Assembly (NCBI GenBank): GCA_963717195.1
Contig: CAVQVR010000012.1
Location: 310,001-374,000 of the forward strand
Length of the DNA stretch: 64,000 nt
Reading direction: 5' to 3'
Source: JACDAE01 sp963717195
GTDB lineage: Bacteria; Chloroflexota; Ktedonobacteria; Ktedonobacterales; Ktedonobacteraceae
Notes under the pieces: model-generated
What the model was told of the DNA's origin: nothing
Database searches by the model: none
What the model saw: the letters and a program-made list of their open reading frames with translations, nothing else
In this document: positions 8,872 through 17,772 of the stretch, piece after piece
How positions within the stretch are numbered: the first letter of the stretch is position 1
How the letters are laid out: each line of letters opens with the position of its first letter
Program-made: the position numbers and the translations under genes

Positions 8872-10611
8872 TTATTGTCCTGCTAACTGCATTAAAGCTG
8901 ACAAAAAACTTGCATCATTTTCGAATTGGTTAATACTGTAAAGCGATCTATCATTGCCAAAACTATCACTCTCATCACTGAACAGTTGCGAATCGGGTGG
9001 TATCATTATCACAAATTGCTTCCCTAAAACAGCTTGTAGGCGCTCTCCATCTTGATAAAAGTATTCTTGTAAGAGAGGTACAATACGGTAGTACCATGCA
9101 AAGCGTAATCCATCGATAGCTTGCACATTGATGAAATAACTATGCCCAATTTGATGATCACTATCAAGCAATACTGTTATTCGCTGATTGAGACGCTCTA
9201 GCAACTTTTGTAGATCAACTCCTGCAATCTTCTCATGGAGAAGAGTCGCATCAGGCATTACTTCCATAAAGGCAAATCGTCGCCTCAGTGCGAGGTCAAG
9301 TAAGGCAATAGAACGATCTGCGGTATTCATCGTCCCGAGAATATACAGATTGGGCGGCACGCCAAAACGCTTCCCCGAGTAGGGGAGATTTACAAGCAGT
9401 TCATGACCTTGCCCCAGTCGCTTATCATCCTCGATTAACGTGATTAATTCTCCAAAAACCTTCGCAATATTTGCCCGATTGATCTCATCAATGACAAGTA
9501 CGTACTTCGGCGTGTTTTCGGGGTACTTTTGCCAATCCTCTTGCGCCTGCATACAGACACGTTTGAAAATACCAGGAACGATTGCGTACTCCACATTCAT
9601 ACCTGAGTGCTGCTGCTGATTGTCCCCAGTTGTATTGTTTTGCTGGTCAGGAAGCGGTAATGTTTCGCTCAAGCGTGGTTTCAGCCCTTCAACGAACTCC
9701 TCATATGCAAATGATTGGTGAAAAGTCACCAGCGTATAATAGTGCTCAAATGGCTGTTCTTTCTGGCTATCTAAGAATTGACTGGCAAATTCTTGCGCGA
9801 TATAGGTTTTTCCGGTTCCTGGTGGTCCATAAAGAATAATGTTACGTGTGCGCTGTACTAGTTCAATCAAACGCTGAAGTTCTTTAGAGAGAGTTTCTGT
9901 CTCCACATTTGGAACACCCTCGATCTCTACTATTGGAGCTGGAGTTGTTAGTTTGACTGGGGGTGTAAAGCAGTCATAGAGAAAGTTCATCATTTGTCGT
10001 GTATCAAATCCCGTAAATTCTGGGAGATTGCGCAAGTGATTGAGGAGCTGCCGGTTGAGCGCTAGTAGATCAAAGCCTGTTTGTGGACCTACCTCAAACA
10101 AGCTCATAAAGTATTCTAAATGCTCTATTTTAAAACAAGGGATAAATGCATCAGGAAAATAGAGATAGAGAGGCTTACTTCGTAACATATAGCGATTAGG
10201 GCCAAGAAGATTAGCACCAAGCTCATCAAGTTTGTCAAACTCCCCTTTTTGAACTGCATTGGTGAGTACTACCAGTGCATGTTTCAGCTTCACAAGAGCG
10301 TCTTCGACACTTTGAAAACTCCTAATATTATAATGCCATTGCTTATCGCTTCCAAGATAGACACCAAATTTTGCAGAACTTCCACCACTAATACTCCCCA
10401 AATTTCTTGTTCTTGTCTCTAACCAGTAACAGAAACCGTCGTATAATTTTCCTCCTGCATACTGCTCTAACGTCATATCTCCGAGCGTTTCCAAAGGGAA
10501 ACGCTTTACAAATTCTTCTCTTAACTGACGCACATCATCTGGCATTGTGCGAGGATAATTTCCAAGCCACACGACAAGTTCTTTACGCCAGTCTTGTCCT
10601 TCTGTATTCAT
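8872..10611 (-). CDS. McrB-type AAA+ GTPase (modified-DNA restriction subunit)
   Basis: A 579-residue protein. Residues 1-215 are an N-terminal domain found in McrB relatives, probably for DNA recognition. Residues 255-579 are the AAA+ motor: Walker A GPPGTGKT (262-269), Walker B LVIDEINRA (372-380) and the McrB hallmark MNTADRS (428-434) followed by LALRRRFAF. McrB subunits use GTP to drive cleavage of modified DNA by McrC. The gene follows, five bases downstream, a short McrC-like gene. Order is the reverse of the usual mcrB-mcrC, and the McrC partner is truncated, so cleavage activity is doubtful unless McrC is supplied elsewhere. Confidence 0.87.
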   Translation of the reverse strand: MNTEGQDWRKELVVWLGNYPRTMPDDVRQLREEFVKRFPLETLGDMTLEQYAGGKLYDGFCYWLETRTRNLGSISGGSSAKFGVYLGSDKQWHYNIRSFQSVEDALVKLKHALVVLTNAVQKGEFDKLDELGANLLGPNRYMLRSKPLYLYFPDAFIPCFKIEHLEYFMSLFEVGPQTGFDLLALNRQLLNHLRNLPEFTGFDTRQMMNFLYDCFTPPVKLTTPAPIVEIEGVPNVETETLSKELQRLIELVQRTRNIILYGPPGTGKTYIAQEFASQFLDSQKEQPFEHYYTLVTFHQSFAYEEFVEGLKPRLSETLPLPDQQNNTTGDNQQQHSGMNVEYAIVPGIFKRVCMQAQEDWQKYPENTPKYVLVIDEINRANIAKVFGELITLIEDDKRLGQGHELLVNLPYSGKRFGVPPNLYILGTMNTADRSIALLDLALRRRFAFMEVMPDATLLHEKIAGVDLQKLLERLNQRITVLLDSDHQIGHSYFINVQAIDGLRFAWYYRIVPLLQEYFYQDGERLQAVLGKQFVIMIPPDSQLFSDESDSFGNDRSLYSINQFENDASFLSALMQLAGQ

Positions 10612-10616
10612 TTCAC

Positions 10617-10943
10617 TTACTCCATTCTTAATAATGATCGTAGGCTGTCTTTGAGTTTTTGCTGCTCTTCTTTGCGTTGAAGATCTTTACACAAATCAAC
10701 GGTTGTAGCGACAATCACTTTTTCATCGTCGGTCAGCGCAAACGATTGATAAAGAGGCTCTGATAGATCGGCTGTTTGTGGATAGAGGAGCAAGACATGC
10801 TGACAGTGATACCGCTGGGCATAGGCAAACATTTGGTAAAAGTCATCGGAAGCTACCTTGATAATAGGACCCTTGTTCATGAGACGTTTGTATTTCATAT
10901 CTATTTTTACTCTCTGATGCTCCTGAAGATGTGTCTCTACCAT
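10617..10943 (-). CDS. McrC-like C-terminal fragment
   Basis: A 108-residue protein resembling the end of McrC, the nuclease subunit of McrBC: KIDMKYKRL (the Lys-containing strand of the PD-(D/E)xK core, usually D-x-K) followed by ASDFYQMFAYAQRY and LLLYP. McrC normally has 350 or more residues, so the N-terminal two thirds and the first catalytic acidic residues are missing. A stop codon lies three codons upstream of the ATG in frame. It precedes the McrB-type gene by five bases. It may be a remnant, or a stand-alone accessory protein. Confidence 0.7.
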   Translation of the reverse strand: MVETHLQEHQRVKIDMKYKRLMNKGPIIKVASDDFYQMFAYAQRYHCQHVLLLYPQTADLSEPLYQSFALTDDEKVIVATTVDLCKDLQRKEEQQKLKDSLRSLLRME

Positions 10944-11118
10944 TGTTTCTTAAAATCCGGCGGTGGGTCGATTTTCGCAATAATGATCCAGACCCAATGA
11001 AGCAGTTGATTTGGGGCATAACAGGTCAAGTTGTTGGGAAGCAATACTCATAGACTTAATTATTGCTATGATAACTTTCAAGGTTTTTTTACAAAGGGAA
11101 CACAAAACAGGATCAGCT

Positions 11119-11352
11119 ATGGAAATTGAGATCGTGGCAAATAGTAGCACTCATGGAATGACATTGCGCCATACATTGCAAGGACAGCACGAGCAAAATA
11201 TCTGGAAAATTGCATAGTCTCCCGATGGAACAATGCTTGCCTCTAGTTCTTGTGATCGTATGCTTGTCTCTGGAATCCAAAGACCGGACAGTATTTACGA
11301 AACCTTACAGGCCATATTTATTGAGTTATGGCAAGAGATGCAAGGAGATGGA
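11119..11352 (+). pseudogene. WD40-repeat protein remnant
   Basis: The frame reads RHTLQGQHEQNIWKIA-stop-SPDGTMLASSSCDRM, an unmistakable WD40 repeat edge (GH..I..IAWSPDG..LASSS.D) in which the conserved Trp codon has become TAG (11215-11217). After about 15 more residues similarity ends, and the frame closes at 11352. No second repeat follows. It is a short relic of a larger propeller gene, similar in style to the intact one at 38-41 kb. Confidence 0.65.
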
Positions 11353-11667
11353 TGAGAAAGCAGGAAGCTTGAAGTGGCGAAAGAAGAATTACAGAATCTG
11401 GTAGACAACTGACAAGCAGGAAAGGATTCTGGAGTATCTCGAATGCGATAGGGAGAGAAAGTGGAAGCGTTTGCCGTCGATTTCTCGACAGAAGGGCAAA
11501 CGTTGTAGCAAAGAGCCTTCCTGATGGTGCATTCCTGGGATGTCAGACCACTGTATTATTTACCCGTGTTCGTGTGATGTTCGCTCGTTCGAACCAGCGG
11601 TGTTTGCAGTAAACAAGAGACATACGCTTCCTTTCCTCCCACCTCTCCTGGCACTTGAGTAATTCCT
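11353..11667. other. Intergenic with degraded sequence
   Basis: Short, frame-shifting coding-like pieces (for example EVAKEELQNLVDN near 11370-11412) but nothing that can be called a gene. The ParB-like gene ends at the right border. Confidence 0.45.
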
Positions 11668-12393
11668 TTATTTTTTGCTAAACCAGAGTGTGAGTGCATC
11701 TTCATCCGTCAGTAGTCTACTGATCCGTGCCAGTTTGATCTTCTCTTCCCTTGTCATGATGGTATTGAAAATCGCTCTAAGTTCCACATCATCGAGCTGC
11801 TCAACGTCATCAAGAAACTGCGTTGCGACACGAGTAAAATGACGACACGATTTTTGTACCTGCTTCTTTTGCTTTTCTTTCTCAATGGTTTCTCGCTGTT
11901 GCATTGTCTTCCTGGCTTCGTTGCTCCGACGAGAAATTGCTTTGCTCACAGCTCCTTGTGTGATGCCGACCCGACGAGCAATATCATCTTGCTGCATTTC
12001 GGGGTAGGTGATGTGAAGCCAATACGCGTAATCACCTCTTGTCTCAGCAGTCGCTTTGAGTCCATGGAACAGATTTGCTCTGAATGCGGCTTCAATCACT
12101 TCGTTCTCATCGTGATAGGCTCGACAGGTCGCTTTGAGCGTCCTCAATTGCCGCCTTTTCGCCACTTCCCAACGATGATATCCATCAATAACAAGATAGC
12201 CAGCCATACAGCGGGTCACGAGAATCGGCGGCCAACTTTCGGGATCGCTCCATTGCAAGTGTTCAAGATTTTCTTGATCAAGAGCACGCAGAGCGAAAAC
12301 GCCTCCCGGTATCTCATGTGCACCTTTGAGAGAGATGAGATCAGATACGTTGAGGAGGAGATTGTCTTCGGTATCAGGGAGAAGGTATGACAT
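11668..12393 (-). CDS. ParB/Spo0J-like DNA-binding protein
   Basis: A 241-residue protein with a ParB N-terminal nuclease-like domain (ILVTRCMAGYLVIDGYHRWEVAKRR, with the family's GYHR at 71-74), then FRANLFHGLKATAETR in place of the usual E-N-x-x-R region. A helix-turn-helix follows at about 133-155 (QQDDIARRVGITQGAVSKAI). The C-terminal half is a Glu/Lys-rich helix. Such proteins act in partition or as regulators. There is no ParA partner nearby, so a solitary regulator or plasmid leftover is more likely. A perfect palindrome lies 27 bases upstream of its start. Confidence 0.8.
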   Translation of the reverse strand: MSYLLPDTEDNLLLNVSDLISLKGAHEIPGGVFALRALDQENLEHLQWSDPESWPPILVTRCMAGYLVIDGYHRWEVAKRRQLRTLKATCRAYHDENEVIEAAFRANLFHGLKATAETRGDYAYWLHITYPEMQQDDIARRVGITQGAVSKAISRRSNEARKTMQQRETIEKEKQKKQVQKSCRHFTRVATQFLDDVEQLDDVELRAIFNTIMTREEKIKLARISRLLTDEDALTLWFSKK

Positions 12394-12420
12394 GGTTTTT
12401 CTCCGTTCATTCTCTCAACG

Positions 12421-12446
12421 CGTTCATATTCCTGGGAATATGAACG
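12421..12446. promoter_or_regulatory. Perfect 26-bp palindrome upstream of the ParB-like gene
   Basis: CGTTCATATTCC (12421-12432) and GGAATATGAACG (12435-12446) are exact reverse complements separated by TG. A further half-site GAATATGAA is at 12489-12497, and CGTTCAT recurs at 12404-12410. The position just upstream of an autogenous DNA-binding protein suggests an operator or a parS-like site. Confidence 0.6.
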
Positions 12447-12600
12447 GTTGGGTTTATTTTATATGTCATTTTGCTTACATTTCTGGAAGAATATGAATGT
12501 ATCTCGTGCACTGATTGGTTGACTTTGCTGAACATCATCTGATTGATGACTCCTCTTTCGTTGCCTCACGCATTGTTCGGGCCAGGAGCACCTCACAAAT

Positions 12601-12649
12601 AGTACACTACATAGGCTACTTTATTAAAGTACGCTACATAGGGCACTTT
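12601..12649. repeat. Two 22-bp direct repeats (iteron-like)
   Basis: AGTACACTACATAGGCTACT plus TT at 12601-12622 and AGTACGCTACATAGGGCACT plus TT at 12628-12649 match at 19 of 22 positions with a 27-base period. They lie between the ParB-like gene and the small HTH gene and could bind either product. A related GTGTACTTTT occurs at about 12693. Confidence 0.55.
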
Positions 12650-12741
12650 GTCAAGGATGTTGTGGTGAACATTGACAAACAGTCCTCTGTGGTGTACTTT
12701 TAGCGCGATATGCCTGTGATAGGACGGTTGGAGAGAACACG

Positions 12742-13017
12742 ATGGAAGAACGCCTTCAGAGTCTGGAGGACTGGTATACCGCATCAGTTGCTGCTCAGGT
12801 TCTGACAAAGAAGAGTCGGAGAACGGTCAAACCGGATTATCTGCGATCTCTCGCACGTCAGAAGAAAATCCGCACAATGCAAATTGGGCCACGAACGACG
12901 CTGTATCTTAAAGAAGATGTAGACACCTACGTGGTGGAGGGTCGTGGCAAAAAGGCAGCTCAGGCGGCAAAGGAGAGAGCTAAAAACAGAGATGATAGCA
13001 GTGGCTCGGCAGAATAG
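12742..13017 (+). CDS. Small HTH (excisionase/MerR-like) DNA-binding protein
   Basis: A 91-residue basic protein. The segment YTASVAAQVLTKKSRRTVKPDYLRSLARQKKIRTMQIGPRTTLYLKEDVDTYV has the layout of excisionase/MerR-type winged helix domains: helix-turn-helix, then a wing ending in a Tyr-Leu strand and a final helix. A Lys/Arg-rich tail follows. It lies divergent from the ParB-like gene across a region with a palindrome and direct repeats, so it may regulate or be regulated through them. A hairpin follows at 13062. Confidence 0.65.
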   Translation: MEERLQSLEDWYTASVAAQVLTKKSRRTVKPDYLRSLARQKKIRTMQIGPRTTLYLKEDVDTYVVEGRGKKAAQAAKERAKNRDDSSGSAE

Positions 13018-13061
13018 CCAGGAATACTCTTCATCAGGGAAACCTTTACCTCGATCCACTG

Positions 13062-13091
13062 TGATCAAATGATATGATAATCATTTGATCA
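13062..13091. terminator. Hairpin downstream of the HTH gene
   Basis: TGATCAAATGAT (13062-13073) and ATCATTTGATCA (13080-13091) are perfect 12-base arms with a six-base loop. There is no T tract, so it may be a protein-binding site rather than a terminator. Confidence 0.45.
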
Positions 13092-13144
13092 GAGAAAAAC
13101 ATAAGAGCATCATTATAACGTTCCGAATAGATAAAGCATGCATA

Positions 13145-14569
13145 TTAAACATGATCGTCCATATACAGAGAACGAAATCTCTTGAGATCGAGATCAAGCG
13201 GTCTCTTCCAGGCAGTTTCCGCGAGTACCTTATTGGACGCGGTCCACTCGATCTCTAAGGCTGGCATTCCCATCTGTTTGTTTGCCCAGGTGAGCATCAG
13301 AGAAGCCTTCCGCTGCTGCGTTTGATGAGGAAACCACAGTAACCGCAAACGCTTTCCCGTTGCGAGAGCAGAGGCAAAACGCCAGGGAGTCGCACGACGC
13401 AGTGCATGAAGCATTGGTATGGCCCAACTCCCCTGACTCATGTAATGGCCCTCGGTAATACGCTGACCATACAAAATCTTCAACACATTGGGGGTCAGAT
13501 CAACGTCAAAAAGCGCAAATGCCTCTTCTATCCTCCCTTCATCTTGTAGGAGCAGACACAAACTGACACGATCAACCAGGGAAGGGTTGGGTAGTGCGCA
13601 ACGTCCGGTGAAGAATGAGAGATGGTCGGCTCGTTGATCCAACCCTACCATGTCCAGAGCCAGCCCTGACACACCCCAGCGCACCTCATCAGAAGCTTAG
13701 TGTTGGCTCACATCCCACAACCAGCGTGCCTGATCCCAGCGGTCGGCATGATTCGCGCCGATGAGCGAGGCCAGTGAGAGCGTGATAACCTGCTGGTCAC
13801 GGCGTCGCTTCGGTGCACACGCAACCAACCACATCTGCCGATCCCGGCCCTGTGCAAGGTGGGACTCATAGGATGCAAGCAGAACCATCGCATCCAATGG
13901 GAAACGTCCGTCTTCCTGGCGCGGGAAATGGCTCACCAGCAGATCGGCTGCCAGGTGATGCAGATCCCCATCGAGTCTTTCACGTGCCGCAATAGTTAAT
14001 CCCTGTACCAACTGCGGCAATGCATCGTCATGAACAAGACCAAACTCACTCATTACGGGTTCGCTACATCGATCCACACCGCGCGAAAGCAACGCTTGCA
14101 CCCGTTGCTGGATCGACGCCTGAATTATCGCTCTCCGCCGCAGAGGAAGTAGATCGTGTTCGCTGACTGGAGCGAGTGTTCTTTTTGTTGGCGCTTGCAG
14201 TGATGTCGCCCATGCACAGAGAGCGGCGACAATGGTGGTCGGATCACAGGAGACACGGTGGTACCCTACCGAAACACCCTGCCCATTTCCGATCAGCAAT
14301 TGATAGTGCGGAACACCCTCACCAGGAAACCGTACATAGTCCATCGCCCGTCCATTCGAGATCGACACCGCAAGAATATGAGCCTCGCCAGGCATCCCAG
14401 GAGCCGTTACCACCAGGCCAATGCTCCGAGAGACAGGAAGTATTTGGTACTCCATGGATGTCCAGGCGATTGTTGAGAGAGATAACAACATCATGATCGG
14501 GGTAAGAAATGTTTGCCGTGCTGCATCATCAGGGGAGGACTCAGTGTTCATAAGAAAACTCCTATGCAA
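13145..14569 (-). pseudogene. Conserved hypothetical protein interrupted by in-frame TAA
   Basis: A single minus-strand frame of about 474 codons with one internal stop, TAA at 13697-13699 (WDVSQH-stop-ASDEVRWGVSGLALDM). The N-terminal 290 residues include LSTIAWTSMEYQILPVSRSIGLVVTAPG and a helical repeat-like part (VQALLSRGVDRC...). The C-terminal 179 residues continue without a gap, with a GTG that could allow restart at 13684. I do not recognise the family. The layout (helical repeats, many Leu/Ala/Arg) does not suggest an enzyme. Either the gene is dead or it yields two chains. Confidence 0.6.
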
Positions 14570-14732
14570 CTTTTACTCTTCTCTTCTTCCTGCGTATGGG
14601 AGATCTGGAAGTTTTGACAAACACAACTCTCTCCTTCCTTGATAAAAGATCTATCTTGTATAATGTTACTAGATATAATACTAGTCGTTTTATGTATAGA
14701 AAAGTGTACATATGTTGAAGGGAAGAAAAGAG

Positions 14733-15821
14733 ATGAATCAGCCACCAAATAACGATCCGCAGCGGAAAAACAATGGACAGGGACCATATCCGTTCAATCC
14801 GTCGCAGCAAGACCCATGGCAATCACCACCTGCTGGGCCATCTCAAGGCCCATATCCCCCATTGTATCAAGGTGCTTATCCACCACCACCTCCTCCCATA
14901 CCTGGACAGTTTTACCCCTTGCCTTCACAACCTCCTGGCAAGACATCCAGCCCTTATAAGAAGAAGGTATTGTTTACGCTGATTGGTGCGTACATTGCTT
15001 TCTGGCTCTTTGTTTTTATCGCAGGAGCGTCTTCTCAAAATGGCTTTGCGATCTTTCTTGGAAATTTGGGAATCAGTCTCTTCTGGGGCGTGTTGGTCAG
15101 TGCGCTCATTCTCGACTGGCGCGGCTTCTTTACCATCAATGGCTGGATACAATGGCAGAAAGGGAAAAGAGCGAAATACGTTTTCCTGGGACTGCTGTGT
15201 CTTCTGTTTTCTCCAATCGTGCTGGGCATCTATTTTGTGCGGGTATTTCTTGCGCAAAGGCAGGCATCACAACAAGGATTGGTAGCACCAGGGTCTACTC
15301 CATCACCCTCGAGAAGACCAGGGGTCGGGATAATTGTTGGTATTATAGTCACACTTTGCGCACTCTTTATTTATAGCGTAGGAACCACTTCAGGGAATAC
15401 GGGCAATACCACGACAGTGTCTCCAAAGAGTTCTTCTACAATTGCGCAGAGAAAAGCAACCAATCCGACTCCAAAAGCAACGCAAGTGACCACTAGACCC
15501 ACCATTGCCCCGACGAAGGTCCTCCCCCCAACACCTACAAAAGCGCCGACTCCAATACCAACGCGACCGCCAGCTCCAACAGCCCCACCAGCCCCAAAGC
15601 CAACGCCAGCTCCGATAGCAGGCGTCAATGGGAATCCCTGGGGGTATAATTTTCAGGTGGGAACGTTGATTTATAATCCACCATCCACCTTTTGCACCTA
15701 CTTCGACTGTATCGCGAGTTTTGGAAGAGTACAAATGGGTACGTTGATGAATGTAACGACGCAACCTACTCCCATTCAGGAGGCGTCTCAGGAGCCTGTA
15801 GTCACCATGGAGGTGAGATGA
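14733..15821 (+). CDS. Membrane protein with Pro-rich ends
   Basis: A 362-residue protein. Residues 1-70 are Pro/Gln/Tyr-rich and probably disordered. They are followed by two hydrophobic helices (about 78-125), a third near 145-170 and a fourth near 195-215. Residues 220-300 are a Thr/Pro/Lys-rich linker, and a short folded end has two Cys residues (STFCTYFDCIASFG) that could form a disulfide outside the cell. I prefer the ATG at 14733 because GAAGGGAAGAAAAG precedes it; the ATG at 14712 lies within that stretch. The function is unknown. Thr-Pro linkers of this type are common in exported proteins of this lineage. Confidence 0.7.
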   Translation: MNQPPNNDPQRKNNGQGPYPFNPSQQDPWQSPPAGPSQGPYPPLYQGAYPPPPPPIPGQFYPLPSQPPGKTSSPYKKKVLFTLIGAYIAFWLFVFIAGASSQNGFAIFLGNLGISLFWGVLVSALILDWRGFFTINGWIQWQKGKRAKYVFLGLLCLLFSPIVLGIYFVRVFLAQRQASQQGLVAPGSTPSPSRRPGVGIIVGIIVTLCALFIYSVGTTSGNTGNTTTVSPKSSSTIAQRKATNPTPKATQVTTRPTIAPTKVLPPTPTKAPTPIPTRPPAPTAPPAPKPTPAPIAGVNGNPWGYNFQVGTLIYNPPSTFCTYFDCIASFGRVQMGTLMNVTTQPTPIQEASQEPVVTMEVR

Positions 15822-15875
15822 GACCATTGTATTCCCATTAGAACCCCACTCAATGCACTTCTTGCTGAGGTTTCA

Positions 15876-16447
15876 TCACAGAGTTCTGTCATGTTTCCTC
15901 AGCCATTCCTCCTTGAGAATGGCATAGAGATATTCATCGCCCCACGTTCCTTTAAACCAGACATTCTAGAGAAAATGACCCTCCCGGCGCATCCCAGCCG
16001 CTCCAGTAACGCGACTGAGGCCACATTCTCACAATCGGTGATCGCGCTAATGCGATGGAGATGAAGGTGCACAAATGCATAGGTGAGCAAACCTGAAACG
16101 GCCTCCGTCGCAAAACCTTGCCTCTGGTGTGCACGAGCAAGGGTGTACCCGATCTCGGCTTGTTGCTCATCCTGTTCCTGAATCAGGAAATAACAGTCAC
16201 CAACCAGCTCTCCCGTGTCCTTGTATTCAATGGCAATCTGCATTCCCTGGCCCGGAATGCCTGGTTGGATCTCTTTCTGCTCCTGAAGAAATGCCGACGC
16301 CTCGGCTTCACTGATCCCTTCCCAGCTTTGGTATCTGGCAACTAGAGGATCGTTGCGATAGGCGATGAATGCGGGAAGATCGGCTTCGGTAAAGGATCTC
16401 AAACGCAATCTGGGGGTCTCGATTGCAGTAAAATTTGTGGGAGACAT
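15876..16447 (-). pseudogene. GNAT acetyltransferase (RimJ/RimL type), C-terminus broken
   Basis: The intact part shows a GNAT fold that moves acetyl from acetyl-CoA to an amine: ETPRLRLRSFTEADLPAF at the start, EIGYTLARAHQRQGFATEAV (acetyl-CoA loop RQGFAT) and NVASVALLERLG. After ERLG a lost base (about 15991-15995) shifts the frame. The native end, MRREGHFL-stop-NVWFKGTWGDEYLYA, continues in another frame and holds a second lesion, TAG at 15966-15968 where Glu is expected. The native stop would be 15876-15878. The frame as it stands ends at 15899 with an unrelated tail. The ATG at 16447 has AAGG upstream; starts at 16453 and 16471 are possible. Confidence 0.75.
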
Positions 16448-16563
16448 CACCATCCTTCTTCCTTTTTTCATGACTTCACTACATAGTTGCCATCAATCCC
16501 CATAACGGCACAGGCAATGATTTTCCCATGGATTGGATGCAGCAAGAACAGGCCATTATTTTC

Positions 16564-16956
16564 TTAAATATTTTGACCAACGATGTGCTGAATCTTCACA
16601 TAGAGAATCACCCGTGAATCGCCTCGATAGCGTCCAGAAGAGTCATAATGCTCCGCCAGAGTATTATAAAAAGCTCCAGTGGGATCATCCTCAATCGTTT
16701 CGACGACACCACGAAATTCGGCATACGTGTAGGGATTATCAACATCCGTTATGGAGATGGAGACACGCGGGTCCTGGATGATATTCTGATATTTCTTGCG
16801 ATTGGTGGTATGGGTCAACTTGATATGCTGACCATCCCACAAAAACCACATCGGTGACGACTGTGGCTCTCCATTGGTGGAACTGATGGTCGCCAGATGC
16901 GCAAATGCCTTTGAGTGAAGGATCTTCTGAACCTTTGGGTTATTCAGATCAGCCAT
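16564..16956 (-). CDS. PPOX-class F420/FMN-dependent oxidoreductase family protein
   Basis: A 130-residue split-barrel protein of the pyridoxamine-phosphate-oxidase superfamily, PPOX class, which binds F420 or FMN and reduces small molecules. The pattern is AHLATISSTNGEPQSSPMWFLWDG, then HTTNRKKYQNIIQDPRVSISITD and YAEFRGVVETIEDD, all standard. I set the start at 16956 because AGAGGAAATTCTC precedes it; a longer frame to 17070 has no ribosome site. It stands alone on the minus strand. Confidence 0.85.
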   Translation of the reverse strand: MADLNNPKVQKILHSKAFAHLATISSTNGEPQSSPMWFLWDGQHIKLTHTTNRKKYQNIIQDPRVSISITDVDNPYTYAEFRGVVETIEDDPTGAFYNTLAEHYDSSGRYRGDSRVILYVKIQHIVGQNI

Positions 16957-17049
16957 GAGAATTTCCTCTCTACTACAAGCGAGAACACTGAATTTACACT
17001 TATGAAAACTTGCAATCCTGGGAGGCTTATTCCTGTTGAAACGATGAAA

Positions 17050-17100
17050 AGAGCCGGCCTCTCTTCTCATACCTCATAACGCTGTGAGAGACCGGCTTCT
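17050..17100 (-). terminator. Imperfect hairpin after the 17.1-17.6 kb gene
   Basis: AGAGCCGGCCTCTC near 17050-17063 can pair with GAGAGACCGGCTTCT near 17086-17100 with mismatches. It lies directly downstream of the minus-strand gene ending at 17107. Confidence 0.4.
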
Positions 17101-17106
17101 CATCTC

Positions 17107-17600
17107 TTATTGATGCTCTTCGTGCAAAGCACTGAGCAAGCATGGCATAGGAGAAAACTGGGTTATCCTTTCACCTCCTATTAAGAGGCTCTCCTGCTTG
17201 TTTCTGGCATTCATCAGCATCCTCAGCACATGCCAGCATTCTTTACGCAAGAAAAGAAGATGGAGGGCTGCGATGGGAGCCGGCAATCGATGATACTGCT
17301 CAACCAATTCATATTTGTTCGCAAATACGCGATTGCCACAATAGATGTTGCGCCGGGCAAATGGCTCTGGTGTTTGCTCGCGAAGAAATGCTCGTACGGA
17401 AGGTTTGTGGGCCATGGGTGCATCTCCTCAGAAGGGGGCTCTGGCATCGAAAGAGGAGTTGCAATCAGTTTAACTCGTCGATCCCTGGCGTAGTAGAACC
17501 AGTCATTCATAAAATTTCCTAGTGCAACCCAGGGCTGTTCTCCCTCAGCTATTTCTTGATAGGTCAACGCCATCGTTTGCAGATGATCAACTGATTTCAT
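17107..17600 (-). pseudogene. Conserved hypothetical protein, probably frameshifted
   Basis: Two overlapping minus-strand frames read as parts of one protein. Frame A starts at ATG 17600 (GAGGAG upstream): MKSVDHLQTMALTYQEIAEGEQPWVALGNFMNDWFYYARDRRVKL. Frame B, open from 17415 to 17107, has PEPFARRNIYCGNRVFANKYELVEQYH. Both halves carry coherent composition only up to or from about 17410, so a one-base shift there is likely. I do not know the function. The alternative, two real overlapping genes, is less likely because the overlap would be about 190 bases. Confidence 0.5.
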
Positions 17601-17772
17601 GAATGCTCCTCGTCGCACTGGTACTCCGTTTGTCCCTGTCCTCATACTACGACGCGACAAGATGGTCTTGCCAGAAAAGGGGGGAATTGATATACTACGG
17701 TTCAGTTGAAGGAATGTCCTTCTCTGGTCCTTTGATGCGTCAGCTCTTACGCGTACCAAAAGAGCATGCCTC

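Noticed and set aside
8872..14569. A new defence island from the McrB-like, WD40-like and ParB-like genes
   Set aside because: The McrC part and WD40 gene are truncated and the rest are regulators or unknown; there is not enough intact machinery to claim a system.
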